A stretch of DNA of 64,000 nt from Gordonia malaquae NBRC 108250 (GCF_000344135.1 NZ_BAOP01000005.1:124001-188000), one strand, 5' to 3'. Shown: positions 34,804 to 43,941, numbered from the stretch's first letter. Notes: generated by a model from the sequence alone, not told the origin. Numbers and translations: made by a program.

Positions 34804-36018
34804 CTAGCGGCGCGCGCCGAGCGTGCCCATGACGGCCGCGCCGAGGCAGGCGACCGAGATGGCTCCGGCGAACCAGGGGAACACTTCGGCAGTGCCGTAC
34901 TGGGACGCGAGCGCGCCCGCGATCACCGTGGGAATGCCCATCGCGAGATATCCGAGCAGGTAGTACGCGCTCATCACGCGGCCGCGAGCATCTGCCGGCG
35001 TCACGTCGTTGAGGTGTCGGAGCGACCCGCCGAACGCGAGGCCGAAGGCCACTCCGAGAGCGATCGAGTCGACCAGCACAAACGCCGTGGAACCGGTGTT
35101 CAGAGCCCATACTGCGCCGCCGAGCGACACGATCATGCCGATGTGCCCGACGACCGCGGACGTGCGAGGGTCGAATCGGCCACCGACCCACTGGGAGACG
35201 GCGGATGCCGCGGCCATCACGGCGACCACGATCCCGACGAAGATGATCGACGTGTGCCCGGTCGAATGCTGAGTCAGGGCGGGGTAGAGGCTGAGGAACA
35301 CGCCGAGCACCGACCACGCACTGAGGATGCCGATGCCGGAGAACCAGAAGTCGGCGAGCATGGGAGTGGGCACGGACGGTTTCTGGATCCGGATGCGGGC
35401 ACCGGTCTTCTCGGTGTGCGGTTCGATGAGGACGATGACGGCCACCAGCATCACCGCCACCACAACACCGACGATCGCGAACGGGATGCGCAGCGGGTTG
35501 GCCGCCCACTGGGCCGCTGCGGCCGCGCCGAAGACGGTGATCGCGATGCCCACGTTCAAGGCCACGCCGCTGAGCATGCCGTTCCGGGCGCCGCCGTGCG
35601 GACGGACGTCGAGCAGTGCAGCGCCTGCGACAACCGTGATGGCTCCGATGGCGCCGCCGTGCAGGAAGCGAGCGACGATCAACTGCCATTCCGAGGTCGC
35701 GATCAAGAACAGTCCGAGGCCGCCCAGGATCGCGAGGAGCGCGGTGATCAGCACCGGCTTGCGCCCGACTGCATCCGAGATCGGTCCGACGGTGAGCGCC
35801 GAGCCGAGGGCGCCGATCGCGTAGACGGCGAACACGATGGTGATCGACACCGGGCTGAGGTGCCACTCCTGTTGGTAGATCGGGTACAGCGGCGACGGCA
35901 ATCCGGAGACGCCGAGCGCGAGAGCCAGGAGTGCGAGGAGGAGGGCGAACGACCAACGCTGCGGATGAACCGTGGTCGACGGCGAAGGAACGCCAGTCCC
36001 GGTGACAGTGGCAGTCAT
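34804..36018 (-). CDS. MFS transporter (drug-efflux-like)
   Basis: A 404-residue major facilitator with twelve predicted helices. The loop 2-3 motif appears as GPISDAVGRKPVLI, and the helix-5 region GGARNGMLSGVALNVG follows. ATG 36018 is preceded by GGAGGTCGCC. A longer frame to 36126 would cover the ArsR operator region and start codon. It is divergent from an ArsR-type gene with two palindromes between, so expression is probably repressed until an inducer appears. Substrate unknown. Confidence 0.92.
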   Translation of the reverse strand: MTATVTGTGVPSPSTTVHPQRWSFALLLALLALALGVSGLPSPLYPIYQQEWHLSPVSITIVFAVYAIGALGSALTVGPISDAVGRKPVLITALLAILGGLGLFLIATSEWQLIVARFLHGGAIGAITVVAGAALLDVRPHGGARNGMLSGVALNVGIAITVFGAAAAAQWAANPLRIPFAIVGVVVAVMLVAVIVLIEPHTEKTGARIRIQKPSVPTPMLADFWFSGIGILSAWSVLGVFLSLYPALTQHSTGHTSIIFVGIVVAVMAAASAVSQWVGGRFDPRTSAVVGHIGMIVSLGGAVWALNTGSTAFVLVDSIALGVAFGLAFGGSLRHLNDVTPADARGRVMSAYYLLGYLAMGIPTVIAGALASQYGTAEVFPWFAGAISVACLGAAVMGTLGARR

Positions 36019-36046
36019 GGCGACCTCCGAGTATGTTTGACGATTA

Positions 36047-36089
36047 TCGAACGGTTCGAGACTATACGAGTGTTCGATGTTCATCGAAC
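36047..36089. promoter_or_regulatory. two palindromic operators between MFS and ArsR-type genes
   Basis: TCGAACGGTTCGA (36047-36059) and the perfect GTTCGATGTTCATCGAAC (36072-36089) share the half-site GTTCGA/TCGAAC. The second ends 20 bp before the regulator start at 36110, and the first lies 28 bp before the MFS start. This is a typical setting for autoregulation plus control of the divergent exporter. Confidence 0.75.
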
Positions 36090-36109
36090 TAATTTCTGGG
36101 GAGTCGACG

Positions 36110-36433
36110 ATGACGAGCAGTGACACCGCGACGGCCGAGCCGGTCGCCGATCTGCACGCCGTGCTGTCCGCTCTCGCCGACCCGGTGCGCTTGGAGATGG
36201 CGCGTCGCCTGCAGCATGTCGATTCGCTGTCGTGCTCGGAGCTCTACGACACGGTCACCAAGGCGACCGCGAGCCATCACTTCAAGATCCTTCGGGAGGC
36301 GGGAGTGCTGCAGCGCCGAGCCGCCGGGCAGAGTGCTCGATACTCCTTGCGGTCGGACGACGTCGAGGCCGCGTTCCCGGGACTGCTCACAGCAGTCCTG
36401 TCGGCCGCCGACGTCGATCGCGGCGCCGACTGA
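36110..36433 (+). CDS. ArsR-family winged-helix regulator
   Basis: A 107-residue regulator. ALADPVRLEMARRLQH and CSELYDTVTKATASHHFKIL with LREAGVLQRRAAGQSARYSL form a winged HTH of the ArsR type. It lacks the ELCVCDL metal-binding motif of classical arsenic sensors, so a non-metal or atypical ligand is likely. ATG 36110 is preferred over 36077, which lies inside the perfect palindrome. It is divergent from the MFS gene and probably represses it. Confidence 0.88.
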   Translation: MTSSDTATAEPVADLHAVLSALADPVRLEMARRLQHVDSLSCSELYDTVTKATASHHFKILREAGVLQRRAAGQSARYSLRSDDVEAAFPGLLTAVLSAADVDRGAD

Positions 36434-36489
36434 CACCGTCCGCGACGCACTCGAACCAGAACGGCGTTCCCGACCCCGACTCTGGAGAC

Positions 36490-36534
36490 GACGCTGCCGT
36501 CACCATCCCCCCGTTGGATGATGACGGCAGCGTC
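36490..36534. terminator. terminator between the ArsR-type gene and a small convergent gene
   Basis: A 13-bp perfect stem (GACGCTGCCGTCA at 36490-36502 with its complement at 36522-36534) and a 19-nt loop. It lies between convergent reading frames. Confidence 0.75.
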
Positions 36535-36543
36535 AGCGTCGGG

Positions 36544-36708
36544 TCAGCCCAGGCTCCCGTTGGGCCTCACCGAGTCTTGTGTCGATCCAGACGAGTGTCC
36601 GGCGTCTCCCTCCAGCGCCGGACCCGTCACCACCAGAATCACCAGCGCTATCGCCATCACGATTACGGCAGCGAGCTTGAGCAGTGAGAGCTGCAGGCTT
36701 CTGGTCAT
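36544..36708 (-). CDS. small single-pass membrane protein
   Basis: A 54-residue frame from ATG 36708, preceded at 9 nt by GAGGA. A basic N-terminus (MTRSLQLSLLK) is followed by one helix, LAAVIVMAIALVILVVTGPA, and an acidic/polar tail. The frame extends upstream to 36801 but that part is not protein-like. No family is recognised. The location just beyond a strong terminator and the good ribosome-binding site support a real gene, though such short hydrophobic frames can be chance. Confidence 0.45.
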   Translation of the reverse strand: MTRSLQLSLLKLAAVIVMAIALVILVVTGPALEGDAGHSSGSTQDSVRPNGSLG

Positions 36709-36844
36709 CGTGGTGGTCCTCAAGGCTGGTGTACGTGGCGTTCGGCGGTCGTCGACCGACACAGACGACACTAGGGCGCACTCGAGGCCCGTGGCGAACA
36801 CTCGGCAATTCCTCCCGGTGTCGTGGCAGGTCAGGCCATGTTTT

Positions 36845-36867
36845 CATTTGTCCGGTCCGGACAAATG
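36845..36867. promoter_or_regulatory. perfect 23-bp palindrome upstream of the STAND NTPase
   Basis: CATTTGTCCGG-T-CCGGACAAATG has 11-bp perfect arms with a single central base and no T-run. It ends 35 bp before the start of the large WD40 gene, in the promoter zone. It is too compact for a terminator stem with a loop and reads as a protein-binding operator. Confidence 0.65.
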
Positions 36868-36902
36868 AGGGTCCTCGCGCGGTCTCCAACTAGGCTGAGC
36901 GC

Positions 36903-39900
36903 GTGACCTCGACGCAGTCAGACGCATTTGGTGCCGCGCTGCGCACGCTGTTCGCTCAAGCAGGCCGACCAACACTCGAAGCGGCCGCGAAGGCAGCATC
37001 GAAGAACGGTCCTTCCCTGTCCCGGCAACGGGTGAGCGATTGGCGGAACGGCCGCCACATCCCCCGCGACTACGCGGTCGTCGAGCCGTTGGTCGCGTGG
37101 TTGACTTTCCGGGCGATCGACGCCGGGGCGCGAGACGTGCTGCCGCTGCCCGCGTGGCGTGAACTCTGGGCGGCGGCGCAGAGCGGGTCCACGGTGCCGA
37201 CGACTCCGCAGACTCCGACGAGCGCCCCGTTCCGCGGTCTCGCTCCGATGACTGAGGCAGACACGGACGTGTTCTTCGGCCGGACGTCGGTGGTGGCTGC
37301 GTTGGTCGAGCAGTTGGAGGCAGTCGCGTCGTCGGACGGTCCACGCATCGTGATCGTGACCGGTGTGTCCGGAGCGGGGAAGTCATCCGTTCTGCGAGCA
37401 GGACTCGCCGCAGCGCCGGAACCGTGGAACCGGCCGACCCGGCTGGCGATCGGAGACGACGGACTGCAGATCGATCGGGCCGAGCTCTCCGCGTTGGCGG
37501 TGATCGATCAATTCGAGGGGGTCTTCGCACTCGAGCAGTCGGTGCGCGACGACGTGATGGCCGCCGTGCAACGGTTGGCCACGAACACCACATTGATTCT
37601 CGGCATCCGCGCCGACTTCTTCGACGCTTGTCTCGACATCGGCTTCCTCGCGGAGGCGTGGCAGCACCGGTCGGTGATCATCGGCGAGATGACGTCGGCC
37701 CAACTCGACCAGGTGATCCGCGAACCGATCCGACTCGCAGGCGGACGTATCGACCCCGGTCTCGCCGAGCTTCTCGTGCGCGACTTGCACGACACCACCG
37801 AGACGGACGACCACGCAGGCCGACTGCCGTTGTTGGCGCACACCCTCGAGCGGCTGTGGGCCATGCGGTCGGGCACTTTGATCACGGTCGCCACCTATCG
37901 CAAACTGGGCGGCATCACCTCGGCCATCGCGGACACCGCGGAGGACGCGTGGACGACGATCGCGCCGCAGGATCACGACGCGGCCCGCGCGCTTCTCCTG
38001 TCGCTGGTGCAGTTCGGTCCACGGGGGGTGCCCTTGCGCGCGTGGGCCGATCTCGCCGACCTCCGGCGGCGCTTTCCGGACAGTGCCGATCGGATCGTCG
38101 ACGTGTTCGCCGATGCGCGTCTGATCACCGCGGGCACCTCAGTGACGTTCATCCACGATGCGGTTCTCACAGCGTGGCCTCGCCTGGCCACGTGGGTCTC
38201 GGACGACGCGGACATGCTTCGCTGGAGTCAGCGACTGGCCGACGACGCCGCGAGGTGGGCAGACGACAACCGAGACGCCGACCTCCTGTATTCGGGAGGA
38301 CGCCTCGTCGAATCCCTCGAGAACGTCGAGAGACTCGGCGAACTCCGGTTGGATGTGCTGCCGCCAAGCGGCCTCGACTTCATCGACGCGTCGGTCCGTC
38401 GTCGGCGTCGCCTCAAGAGTCTCCAGATCGGCGCGGTGGCGCTCATCGCGATCCTCGCGTTGGTCGCGGGCATCGCGGCCGTCACGGTCAACCGGCAGGC
38501 AGGCGACCTGGAGAAACAGCGCAACTACGCGGAGCACAACGCGTTGCTGTCCGACATCGACGGGCTTGTGTCGTCCGACCCGTCGACGGCGGCGCGACTC
38601 GCCCTCGCCGCGGACCGCAGGTTCCCCGACGATCCGGCCATCCACGCCCTGCTCACCTCCGCGGCGTCAACGCCGCTCGCGGTCACCCTCGAAGGCCACA
38701 GCGCGCCCGTGTACGACGTCGCGTACTCACCGGACGGTTCACTGCTCGCATCGTCGAGCAACGACCGCAGCGTGCGGATCTGGCGACGTACGCCCGACGG
38801 TGCAGCGCCCTTCGTGCAGACCGCGGTGCTCGGCGGATTCGACAACTTCACCACCTCGGTGACCTTCTCCCCGACGCTGCCGCTGCTCGCCGCATCGAGT
38901 GGAGACGGCGCGGTGAGACTGTGGAACGTCGCGGATCCGGCCGAGCCGCGCAAGGTCGCAGAACTGCGGGCGGGCAGTGGGACGTCGTACCTCACTCGGT
39001 TCAGCCCGGACGGCAGGTGGCTCGCCACCACGTCTGACGACGGGACCGTCGCGGTCTATCGCATCGCCGACGCGGTGTCGGCGCCTCGCGCGCCCATCGA
39101 GCTTGCGAGCCACAGTGGTCCGGTCCGTGCGGTCGCCTTCGACTCCACGAGCCGCCTCCTGGCCTCCGGAGGCGACGATCAGACGGTGCACCTGTGGCGG
39201 GTGACCGGCGACGACGTCGTCTCGGCGGGCGAACCGATACGCGGATTCCCGAGCATCACACACTCGATGGCGTTTCTGCCCGGACGCGACGTGCTCGCCG
39301 TGTCAGGGGACAGTCCGACGATGACCCTGTGGAACGTCGCCGATCCGGCGGCCCCTCGGATGGAGAACTCGGGGCTGTCGGGCGTGACCGCGGGCTCGTG
39401 GTCGATGGCCGCCGATCCGACGTCGCCTCTCATCGCTCTCGCTGGAGTCGACGGTGTGGTCCACGTGTGGAACGTCGCGTCGACGACGTCGCCGCCCATC
39501 GTATGGGACCTGCAACGGTCCGCCGCACGCGGTTCGATCCGCACATTCAGCGTCGGTTTCAACCCGCGCGGCGGTGAGCTCTCGGTCGGCCGGTCGGACG
39601 GCGGGATCGACGTATGGCGAATCCCGGCTCAGGCCGCCCCCGATCGGGCGGCGGTGGTCTCGGGTATCGCGCAGAGTCGAAGCGGTGACGTCGTCGCGAC
39701 AGTGGGCAGCGACACGCGCCTCAACGTCTGGACTCGGCGCGACGCGATGTGGCACATGCGCGGCTCCGTCGGCATCGAGCGGCGCGTCAACGACCGGCCG
39801 AGTGTCGCGATGAGCGATGACGGGAAGCTGGTCGCGACGGCCAACAACAACGGTGGATCGATCGAGCTGTGGGACATCAGTGAGCCGGACCGACCGCGGT

Positions 39901-40649
39901 TCGCTTCGCGGATACCGACCAACACGCGGTACACGGCCGTCATCGACTTCATCCCCGGCCGTCATGTGCTGGTCGGGGGATCATCCGACACGGAGATCGC
40001 GATGTGGGATGTGACCGATGCCGCCGCGCCGACGATGATCGGCGACCCGGTGGGCGGTCCGATCGACCTGATCACGGCCATCGCCGTCGATGCCGCCGGC
40101 ACTCGTGTCGCGATCACCTCGGACGACCGGCACGTCTACGTGTACGACGTCGCAACGCGCGAACGACTGCGCACGATCGCGGTCGGCACCGCGGCGAGTG
40201 ACGTCGTGTTCGATCCGATGGGTCAGTCGATCCTCGTTGCCGCGGACACCCTGACACAGTGGAGTCTCGACGACCGGTCTCTCCTGACGCGCATCGACGT
40301 CGACGATCCAGACCTCCTGTCGGTCATGGGAGGGGACACGCTCCTGATGGGGACCGGTGCGCGGAGCGTGGTGGCCTATCGGATCGGCGACGGCGGCGGC
40401 CTATCCGACCGCAGGGTGGTGACCCCGGTGTTCGGTGGATCGCGGGCGCCGACTGCGCGGTGGCGGTTCCCGGCCGTCACCGCGGGAGCACCCGGGTTCT
40501 TCCTCACCGCCGGTGAGACCACGGGTCTGCTGTACGCCCAGTCGCTCGACCCCTCCGACGGGCGCGACTGGATCTGCGCCGTCACCGCGCCCCTGAACGC
40601 GCAGGAAGCGGACCGACATCGTGTCGCCGAGGGCGACGACGCCTGTTGA
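36903..40649 (+). CDS. STAND NTPase with N-terminal HTH-like domain and WD40 repeats
   Basis: A 1248-residue signalling protein. Residues 1-75 resemble a helix-turn-helix module (RQRVSDWRNGRHIPRDYAVV). FRGLAPMTEADTDVFFGR then opens an nSTAND1-type NTPase: Walker A GVSGAGKSS at 154-162, Walker B AVIDQFE near 199-205, and GIRADFF with the sensor Arg. A winged-helix-like region (HDAVLTAWPRL) follows, then one transmembrane helix at about 508-530, a short TPR-like stretch (AARLALAADRRFPDD), and from about 595 to the end a run of WD40 blades with HSAPVYDVAYSPDGSLLASS and VRIWRR as clear examples. Such proteins sense a trigger with the propeller and act through oligomerisation. No effector enzyme is visible. 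GTG 36903 start. Confidence 0.9.
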   Translation: MTSTQSDAFGAALRTLFAQAGRPTLEAAAKAASKNGPSLSRQRVSDWRNGRHIPRDYAVVEPLVAWLTFRAIDAGARDVLPLPAWRELWAAAQSGSTVPTTPQTPTSAPFRGLAPMTEADTDVFFGRTSVVAALVEQLEAVASSDGPRIVIVTGVSGAGKSSVLRAGLAAAPEPWNRPTRLAIGDDGLQIDRAELSALAVIDQFEGVFALEQSVRDDVMAAVQRLATNTTLILGIRADFFDACLDIGFLAEAWQHRSVIIGEMTSAQLDQVIREPIRLAGGRIDPGLAELLVRDLHDTTETDDHAGRLPLLAHTLERLWAMRSGTLITVATYRKLGGITSAIADTAEDAWTTIAPQDHDAARALLLSLVQFGPRGVPLRAWADLADLRRRFPDSADRIVDVFADARLITAGTSVTFIHDAVLTAWPRLATWVSDDADMLRWSQRLADDAARWADDNRDADLLYSGGRLVESLENVERLGELRLDVLPPSGLDFIDASVRRRRRLKSLQIGAVALIAILALVAGIAAVTVNRQAGDLEKQRNYAEHNALLSDIDGLVSSDPSTAARLALAADRRFPDDPAIHALLTSAASTPLAVTLEGHSAPVYDVAYSPDGSLLASSSNDRSVRIWRRTPDGAAPFVQTAVLGGFDNFTTSVTFSPTLPLLAASSGDGAVRLWNVADPAEPRKVAELRAGSGTSYLTRFSPDGRWLATTSDDGTVAVYRIADAVSAPRAPIELASHSGPVRAVAFDSTSRLLASGGDDQTVHLWRVTGDDVVSAGEPIRGFPSITHSMAFLPGRDVLAVSGDSPTMTLWNVADPAAPRMENSGLSGVTAGSWSMAADPTSPLIALAGVDGVVHVWNVASTTSPPIVWDLQRSAARGSIRTFSVGFNPRGGELSVGRSDGGIDVWRIPAQAAPDRAAVVSGIAQSRSGDVVATVGSDTRLNVWTRRDAMWHMRGSVGIERRVNDRPSVAMSDDGKLVATANNNGGSIELWDISEPDRPRFASRIPTNTRYTAVIDFIPGRHVLVGGSSDTEIAMWDVTDAAAPTMIGDPVGGPIDLITAIAVDAAGTRVAITSDDRHVYVYDVATRERLRTIAVGTAASDVVFDPMGQSILVAADTLTQWSLDDRSLLTRIDVDDPDLLSVMGGDTLLMGTGARSVVAYRIGDGGGLSDRRVVTPVFGGSRAPTARWRFPAVTAGAPGFFLTAGETTGLLYAQSLDPSDGRDWICAVTAPLNAQEADRHRVAEGDDAC

Positions 40650-40732
40650 TCCGCACGCCGCGGTGTCGTTCGGCCCGCCCTGATTAATTGGTCCTCACCT
40701 GCGGATCCGCGTCGGTTCACGCGTCGGTGCGA

Positions 40733-40761
40733 TTGCCGCAATTGATTGTGCCGCTTACGTT
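40733..40761 (+). promoter_or_regulatory. candidate promoter of the cyclodipeptide operon
   Basis: TTGCCG (40733-40738) and TACGTT (40756-40761) are separated by 17 bp and would start transcription near 40768, just before the riboswitch P1 stem. The elements are imperfect matches to the sigma-70/SigA consensus; the spacing and position are the main support. Confidence 0.45.
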
Positions 40762-40776
40762 CTGACCAGCACAGAA

Positions 40777-40864
40777 TTCATCACGAGCGGCTGAGAGACT
40801 GGCTCTTTGACGCCGCAGCAACCGGTGGGACCACCCACTAGGTGCTAATGCCAGAGACGATGAA
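40777..40864 (+). promoter_or_regulatory. SAM-I (S-box) riboswitch
   Basis: The conserved S-box elements occur in order: closing stem P1 formed by TTCATC (40777-40782) and GATGAA (40859-40864); AGCGGCTGAGAGACTGGCTC; TTTGACGCCGCAGCAACC (the consensus TGAAGCC..GGCAACC); a variable hairpin GGTGGGACCACCCACT; and GGTGCTAATGCC, matching the consensus GGTGCTAATTCC. The element is 88 nt, short but complete. S-box RNAs bind SAM and turn off downstream genes when SAM is plentiful. Downstream, a GC-rich hairpin CCCCGCAGGCCGGGG (about 40876-40890) could be a terminator or a ribosome-binding-site sequestering structure. The leader to the first start codon is about 250 nt. Confidence 0.9.
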
Positions 40865-41021
40865 CGATCTCGACGTCCCCGCAGGCCGGGGCTCGAGTCT
40901 GCATGGCCGTCACCTGTTCCGGTGCAGCCGCTCGTGATCGATGCATGTGCCGTCCGCACCACAACGCGGGCGACGACACACGATTCGAGTCCGGTCGCAG
41001 CCGGACAGGGGAGGGGCACAG

Positions 41022-41846
41022 ATGACAACCACACTGAGCGCGCCGCACACCAGTGGCGCCGACGAGGAACACAACCGGGTGGCGACGACCACCGTCGCCG
41101 ATTTCTCAGCAGATCACCTGCTGCGCCTGCTGAAGGGCGACGTCTACGCCGTCCGAGTGCGTGGACTCGTGTCAGGGGAGGCCCTCGCCGGACTCCGGGA
41201 ACGCTTCGTCGGACGCGATGACCACGGGCCGCTCGCCACCGATCCGCAGTTCCGCCGTATCGGGCACGCTTTCTCTGAGGTCGCGCCGACCGATCAGGGC
41301 CAGTACTTCGCCGACGCGGCGACACATCGGAGCCATCTGCGGGAGATCGCCGCGCCCTACCAGTACCCGTCGGACGCGGTGCGAATCCTGCTCGACGAGG
41401 CGTGGCCGACAGGGACCACACTGCTCACCTCGGAGAGCCAGAAGTTCTTCGCAGGAGTGGCGCGATACCAGCAGGCGGGTGTCGACCTGGAACCGCATAC
41501 CGACAACATCGCGCGGAACCTGCCAGACGACGACCTGGACATTCGACGACAGTTGTCGGTGAACGTCTACCTCGATGTTCCGGACAACGGGGGAGAGCTG
41601 GAGATCTGGGACGCCTACCCGACCGAGGACGACTATCGGGAGCTCTCGGGTGAGCGGGTGTGGGGCGTGGACCGCGACACCGTCGGCGATCCGGCACTGG
41701 TCGTCCGACCAGGAGTCGGGGAGGCGATCTTCATCGATCCGCGCCGCGTGCACGCGGTCGCGCCGTCTCACGATCGACCGAGGGTGACTGTCGGTCTGTT
41801 CGTCGGTGTCCGAGGCCAGGACCAGCCGTTGGCGGTGTGGAGCTGA
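41022..41846 (+). CDS. 2-oxoglutarate/Fe(II)-dependent oxygenase
   Basis: A 274-residue oxygenase of the cupin-like 2OG-Fe(II) superfamily, first gene of the riboswitch operon. The facial triad is His159-x-Asp161 (EPHTDNI) and His244 (RRVHAVAPS), with Arg254 ten residues later for 2-oxoglutarate. [20 protein letters not shown] is the usual strand pair between them. ATG 41022 follows GGGGAGGGG; upstream codons in frame lie in the leader. The stop overlaps the cyclodipeptide synthase start by one base. The tight coupling suggests it hydroxylates or desaturates the cyclodipeptide, or prepares an amino acid for it; which one cannot be told from sequence. Confidence 0.92.
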   Translation: MTTTLSAPHTSGADEEHNRVATTTVADFSADHLLRLLKGDVYAVRVRGLVSGEALAGLRERFVGRDDHGPLATDPQFRRIGHAFSEVAPTDQGQYFADAATHRSHLREIAAPYQYPSDAVRILLDEAWPTGTTLLTSESQKFFAGVARYQQAGVDLEPHTDNIARNLPDDDLDIRRQLSVNVYLDVPDNGGELEIWDAYPTEDDYRELSGERVWGVDRDTVGDPALVVRPGVGEAIFIDPRRVHAVAPSHDRPRVTVGLFVGVRGQDQPLAVWS

Positions 41847-42532
41847 TGACACTCGCCATCACCGCGCCGGTCGGCTCGACGTCGCACAAGGCGGCGTTAG
41901 ACCTGAAGGGCGTGCACTACGAGTACGAGGGTCGATCGACGATCCTGCTGGTCAGCGTCGGCGCCGACTACCACGAAGGCGAGAAGTTCGGCGCGACCGT
42001 CGATCTTCTGAACCGGAGCGGGTTCTCGCGGGTCACCGTCGCCGTCGCAGACACGCTCCAGCGCCACAACCTGGACGTTCCGCCCGGGGAGGCCTACCGA
42101 CTCTCGCGTCGCAGGGGCGATCAGTGGATCGCGCGCAACCGCCCCCTGTTGGATCTGCTGACCGCCGACGTCGACGTCCTGCGATGGGACACCGCGCTCA
42201 GCGATCCCGCGTATCCGCATGCCCTCGATGAGGTGCGCACCGCGTACGAGACGAACTCCGACTACGCGGCGGCGATCGATTCGACGATCGACCGATTCGT
42301 CTCACGACGAGGGAACGACATCCCCGACGAGGAACGCATCCGGAACGGCTGCCGCACGTACCTCCTGGAGGAGGTGCCGATCATCCAACCGTTGTGGGCG
42401 GAACAGGGATACGACTTCGTGGTGTATCCACAGCAGATCTCCACTGCGATGCAGGCGACACGTGACCTGTTCGTCGCCGAGGGGGCCGCGTGGCTGCCGC
42501 TTCGTTTCAAGAAGCGGAAGTCGGCGCGATGA
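41846..42532 (+). CDS. tRNA-dependent cyclodipeptide synthase, XYP subfamily
   Basis: CDPS enzymes take two aminoacyl-tRNAs and make a cyclic dipeptide without ATP. The 228-residue length is right for the family. With AlbC numbering as reference, the acyl-accepting Ser is Ser37 in [12 protein letters not shown] (AlbC S37 in SAGNSYF), and Tyr172 and Glu176 in YLLEEVPI match AlbC Y178 and E182. The motif VVYPQQ (Tyr194-Pro195) together with Ala40 places it in the XYP rather than the NYH subfamily. ATG 41846 overlaps the oxygenase stop by one base. Overall similarity to known members is low outside these motifs, so the amino acids used cannot be predicted by eye. A family misassignment is unlikely given that all four positions fit. 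Confidence 0.88.
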   Translation: MTLAITAPVGSTSHKAALDLKGVHYEYEGRSTILLVSVGADYHEGEKFGATVDLLNRSGFSRVTVAVADTLQRHNLDVPPGEAYRLSRRRGDQWIARNRPLLDLLTADVDVLRWDTALSDPAYPHALDEVRTAYETNSDYAAAIDSTIDRFVSRRGNDIPDEERIRNGCRTYLLEEVPIIQPLWAEQGYDFVVYPQQISTAMQATRDLFVAEGAAWLPLRFKKRKSAR

Positions 42533-43941
42533 GCATCACCGAGACCGGGGTGACAACGGGCAGACGGACTGCGGGCTTCGTCGGACTGGCCACGGCGTCG
42601 TTCCTCGGCTGTATCGATCTGACGATCGTGTCGACGGCGCTGCCGGCCATCACCCGTGAGCTCGGTACGTCGATCTCGGTCTCCCAACTCGTGCTCAGCG
42701 GATTCCTGACGGCTCTTGCGATGTTCATGGTGACCGCAGGCCGAATCGGAGACCAACTGGGGCGCCGAACCGTGCTGCTGGCGGGGCTCGGCGTGTTCGT
42801 CCTGGCGTCGGTCGGTGCGGCGCTCGCTCCGGGTATCGGCTGGTTGATCGTCGCACGGTTTGTGCAGGGCGCCTCGTGCGCGGTGCTCTACACCGGTACG
42901 TCCACGCTGGTGGAACAGTTGTTCCCGGAGGGAGAGCGTGGACGCGCGGTCGGTTGGCTGTACGCGGTCAACGGTGTCGGCTTGGCGATCGGCCCGGTCC
43001 TCGGCGGACTTCTGGTTCCCGCGTTCGGGTGGGCGTCGGTCTTCTGGATCAACGTCCCGTTCGGGCTGGTGGCCGTCGGTCTGATCCTCGGTGCGGTCCC
43101 GTCGCCTGCACCGGAGTCGGACCGCGGGACCGACGTGCCCGGTCAAGCGGCACTCGCCGTCGCGGTTGCTGCGGCCGTCGCGTTCGTCTCGCTGCCTGCA
43201 AGCTCCGGGTGGCTGAGTGTCCCGGTGATCACATCGGGCGTGGTCGCGGTGGCTGCGGTGACACTGCTCGTCGCGGTGGAACGACGGTCATCCGATCCGC
43301 TCCTGCGTGTCGACCTGCTGGCTCATCCCAGACTCCGAGCCGCGCTTCTGTCGGACTTCTTCCTGGCGGCGTTCTACACGTCTGCCCTCCTCGTTCTGCC
43401 CCAGTACCTCGCCGACCGCCACGATCTCGGTGAGCGGCTGATCGGAGTGTCGTTGCTCCTCGTCAGTGGAACCATGGCATTCGCCTCGCCGCGTGTGGGC
43501 CGCTGGGTCGATCACGGTGGCCCGTCCCGGCCGCTTCGCTTCGGATTCGCTTCGCTCGCGGTGTCGGCTGGTGCGCTCCTCGCTGGTGCGCTCTCGGCGC
43601 AACTCGCCGTTCTGCTCGTCGGCTTCGTGTTCTTCGGCCTCGGGTGGGCGTTGATCCTGGCACCCGCGACGCTGTCTGCGCTGTCGGCGGTCCCCACCGG
43701 TGAGGCGGGTTTTGCGATCGGCGCCTCTTGGACGTTCCACAACCTCGGCGGTGCTCTCGGCGCGGCAGTCGCCGCAGCCTTGTACGCGGCGTCCGACGCC
43801 GACGGCGGACTGACCTCGACCGCGGTGTTCCTGCTGGTCGGCGCGGTCGTCGCGCTCGCGGCCAATGCTCTGATTCCTGATTCGCATTCCACAGTCGAGG
43901 CCTCAGGCGTCGACGGTTCCAGAGAAGAGACTTCCCGATGA
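42529..43941 (+). CDS. MFS exporter, DHA2 type (14 helices)
   Basis: A 470-residue major facilitator of the drug:H+ antiporter-2 group. About fourteen helices are predicted; the helix-1 motif [14 protein letters not shown] appears as [17 protein letters not shown], and the loop motif [14 protein letters not shown] follows. ATG 42529 overlaps the CDPS stop by 4 bp, so it is part of the same translational chain. It probably exports the modified cyclodipeptide, as DHA2 proteins do for many secondary metabolites. Its own stop overlaps the next start. Confidence 0.92.
   Translation: MSITETGVTTGRRTAGFVGLATASFLGCIDLTIVSTALPAITRELGTSISVSQLVLSGFLTALAMFMVTAGRIGDQLGRRTVLLAGLGVFVLASVGAALAPGIGWLIVARFVQGASCAVLYTGTSTLVEQLFPEGERGRAVGWLYAVNGVGLAIGPVLGGLLVPAFGWASVFWINVPFGLVAVGLILGAVPSPAPESDRGTDVPGQAALAVAVAAAVAFVSLPASSGWLSVPVITSGVVAVAAVTLLVAVERRSSDPLLRVDLLAHPRLRAALLSDFFLAAFYTSALLVLPQYLADRHDLGERLIGVSLLLVSGTMAFASPRVGRWVDHGGPSRPLRFGFASLAVSAGALLAGALSAQLAVLLVGFVFFGLGWALILAPATLSALSAVPTGEAGFAIGASWTFHNLGGALGAAVAAALYAASDADGGLTSTAVFLLVGAVVALAANALIPDSHSTVEASGVDGSREETSR

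Noticed and set aside
36844..37593. 249-codon minus-strand frame over the STAND gene start
   Set aside because: Arg/Pro/Ser-rich shadow ending inside the palindrome; no motif.
40777..40864. T-box or SAM-IV leader
   Set aside because: No T-box sequence TGGNACCGCG; block order and GGTGCTAATGCC match SAM-I rather than SAM-IV.
41022..41846. Ectoine or proline hydroxylase
   Set aside because: No ect genes nearby and the sequence around the triad does not match EctD; the CDPS linkage is a better guide.
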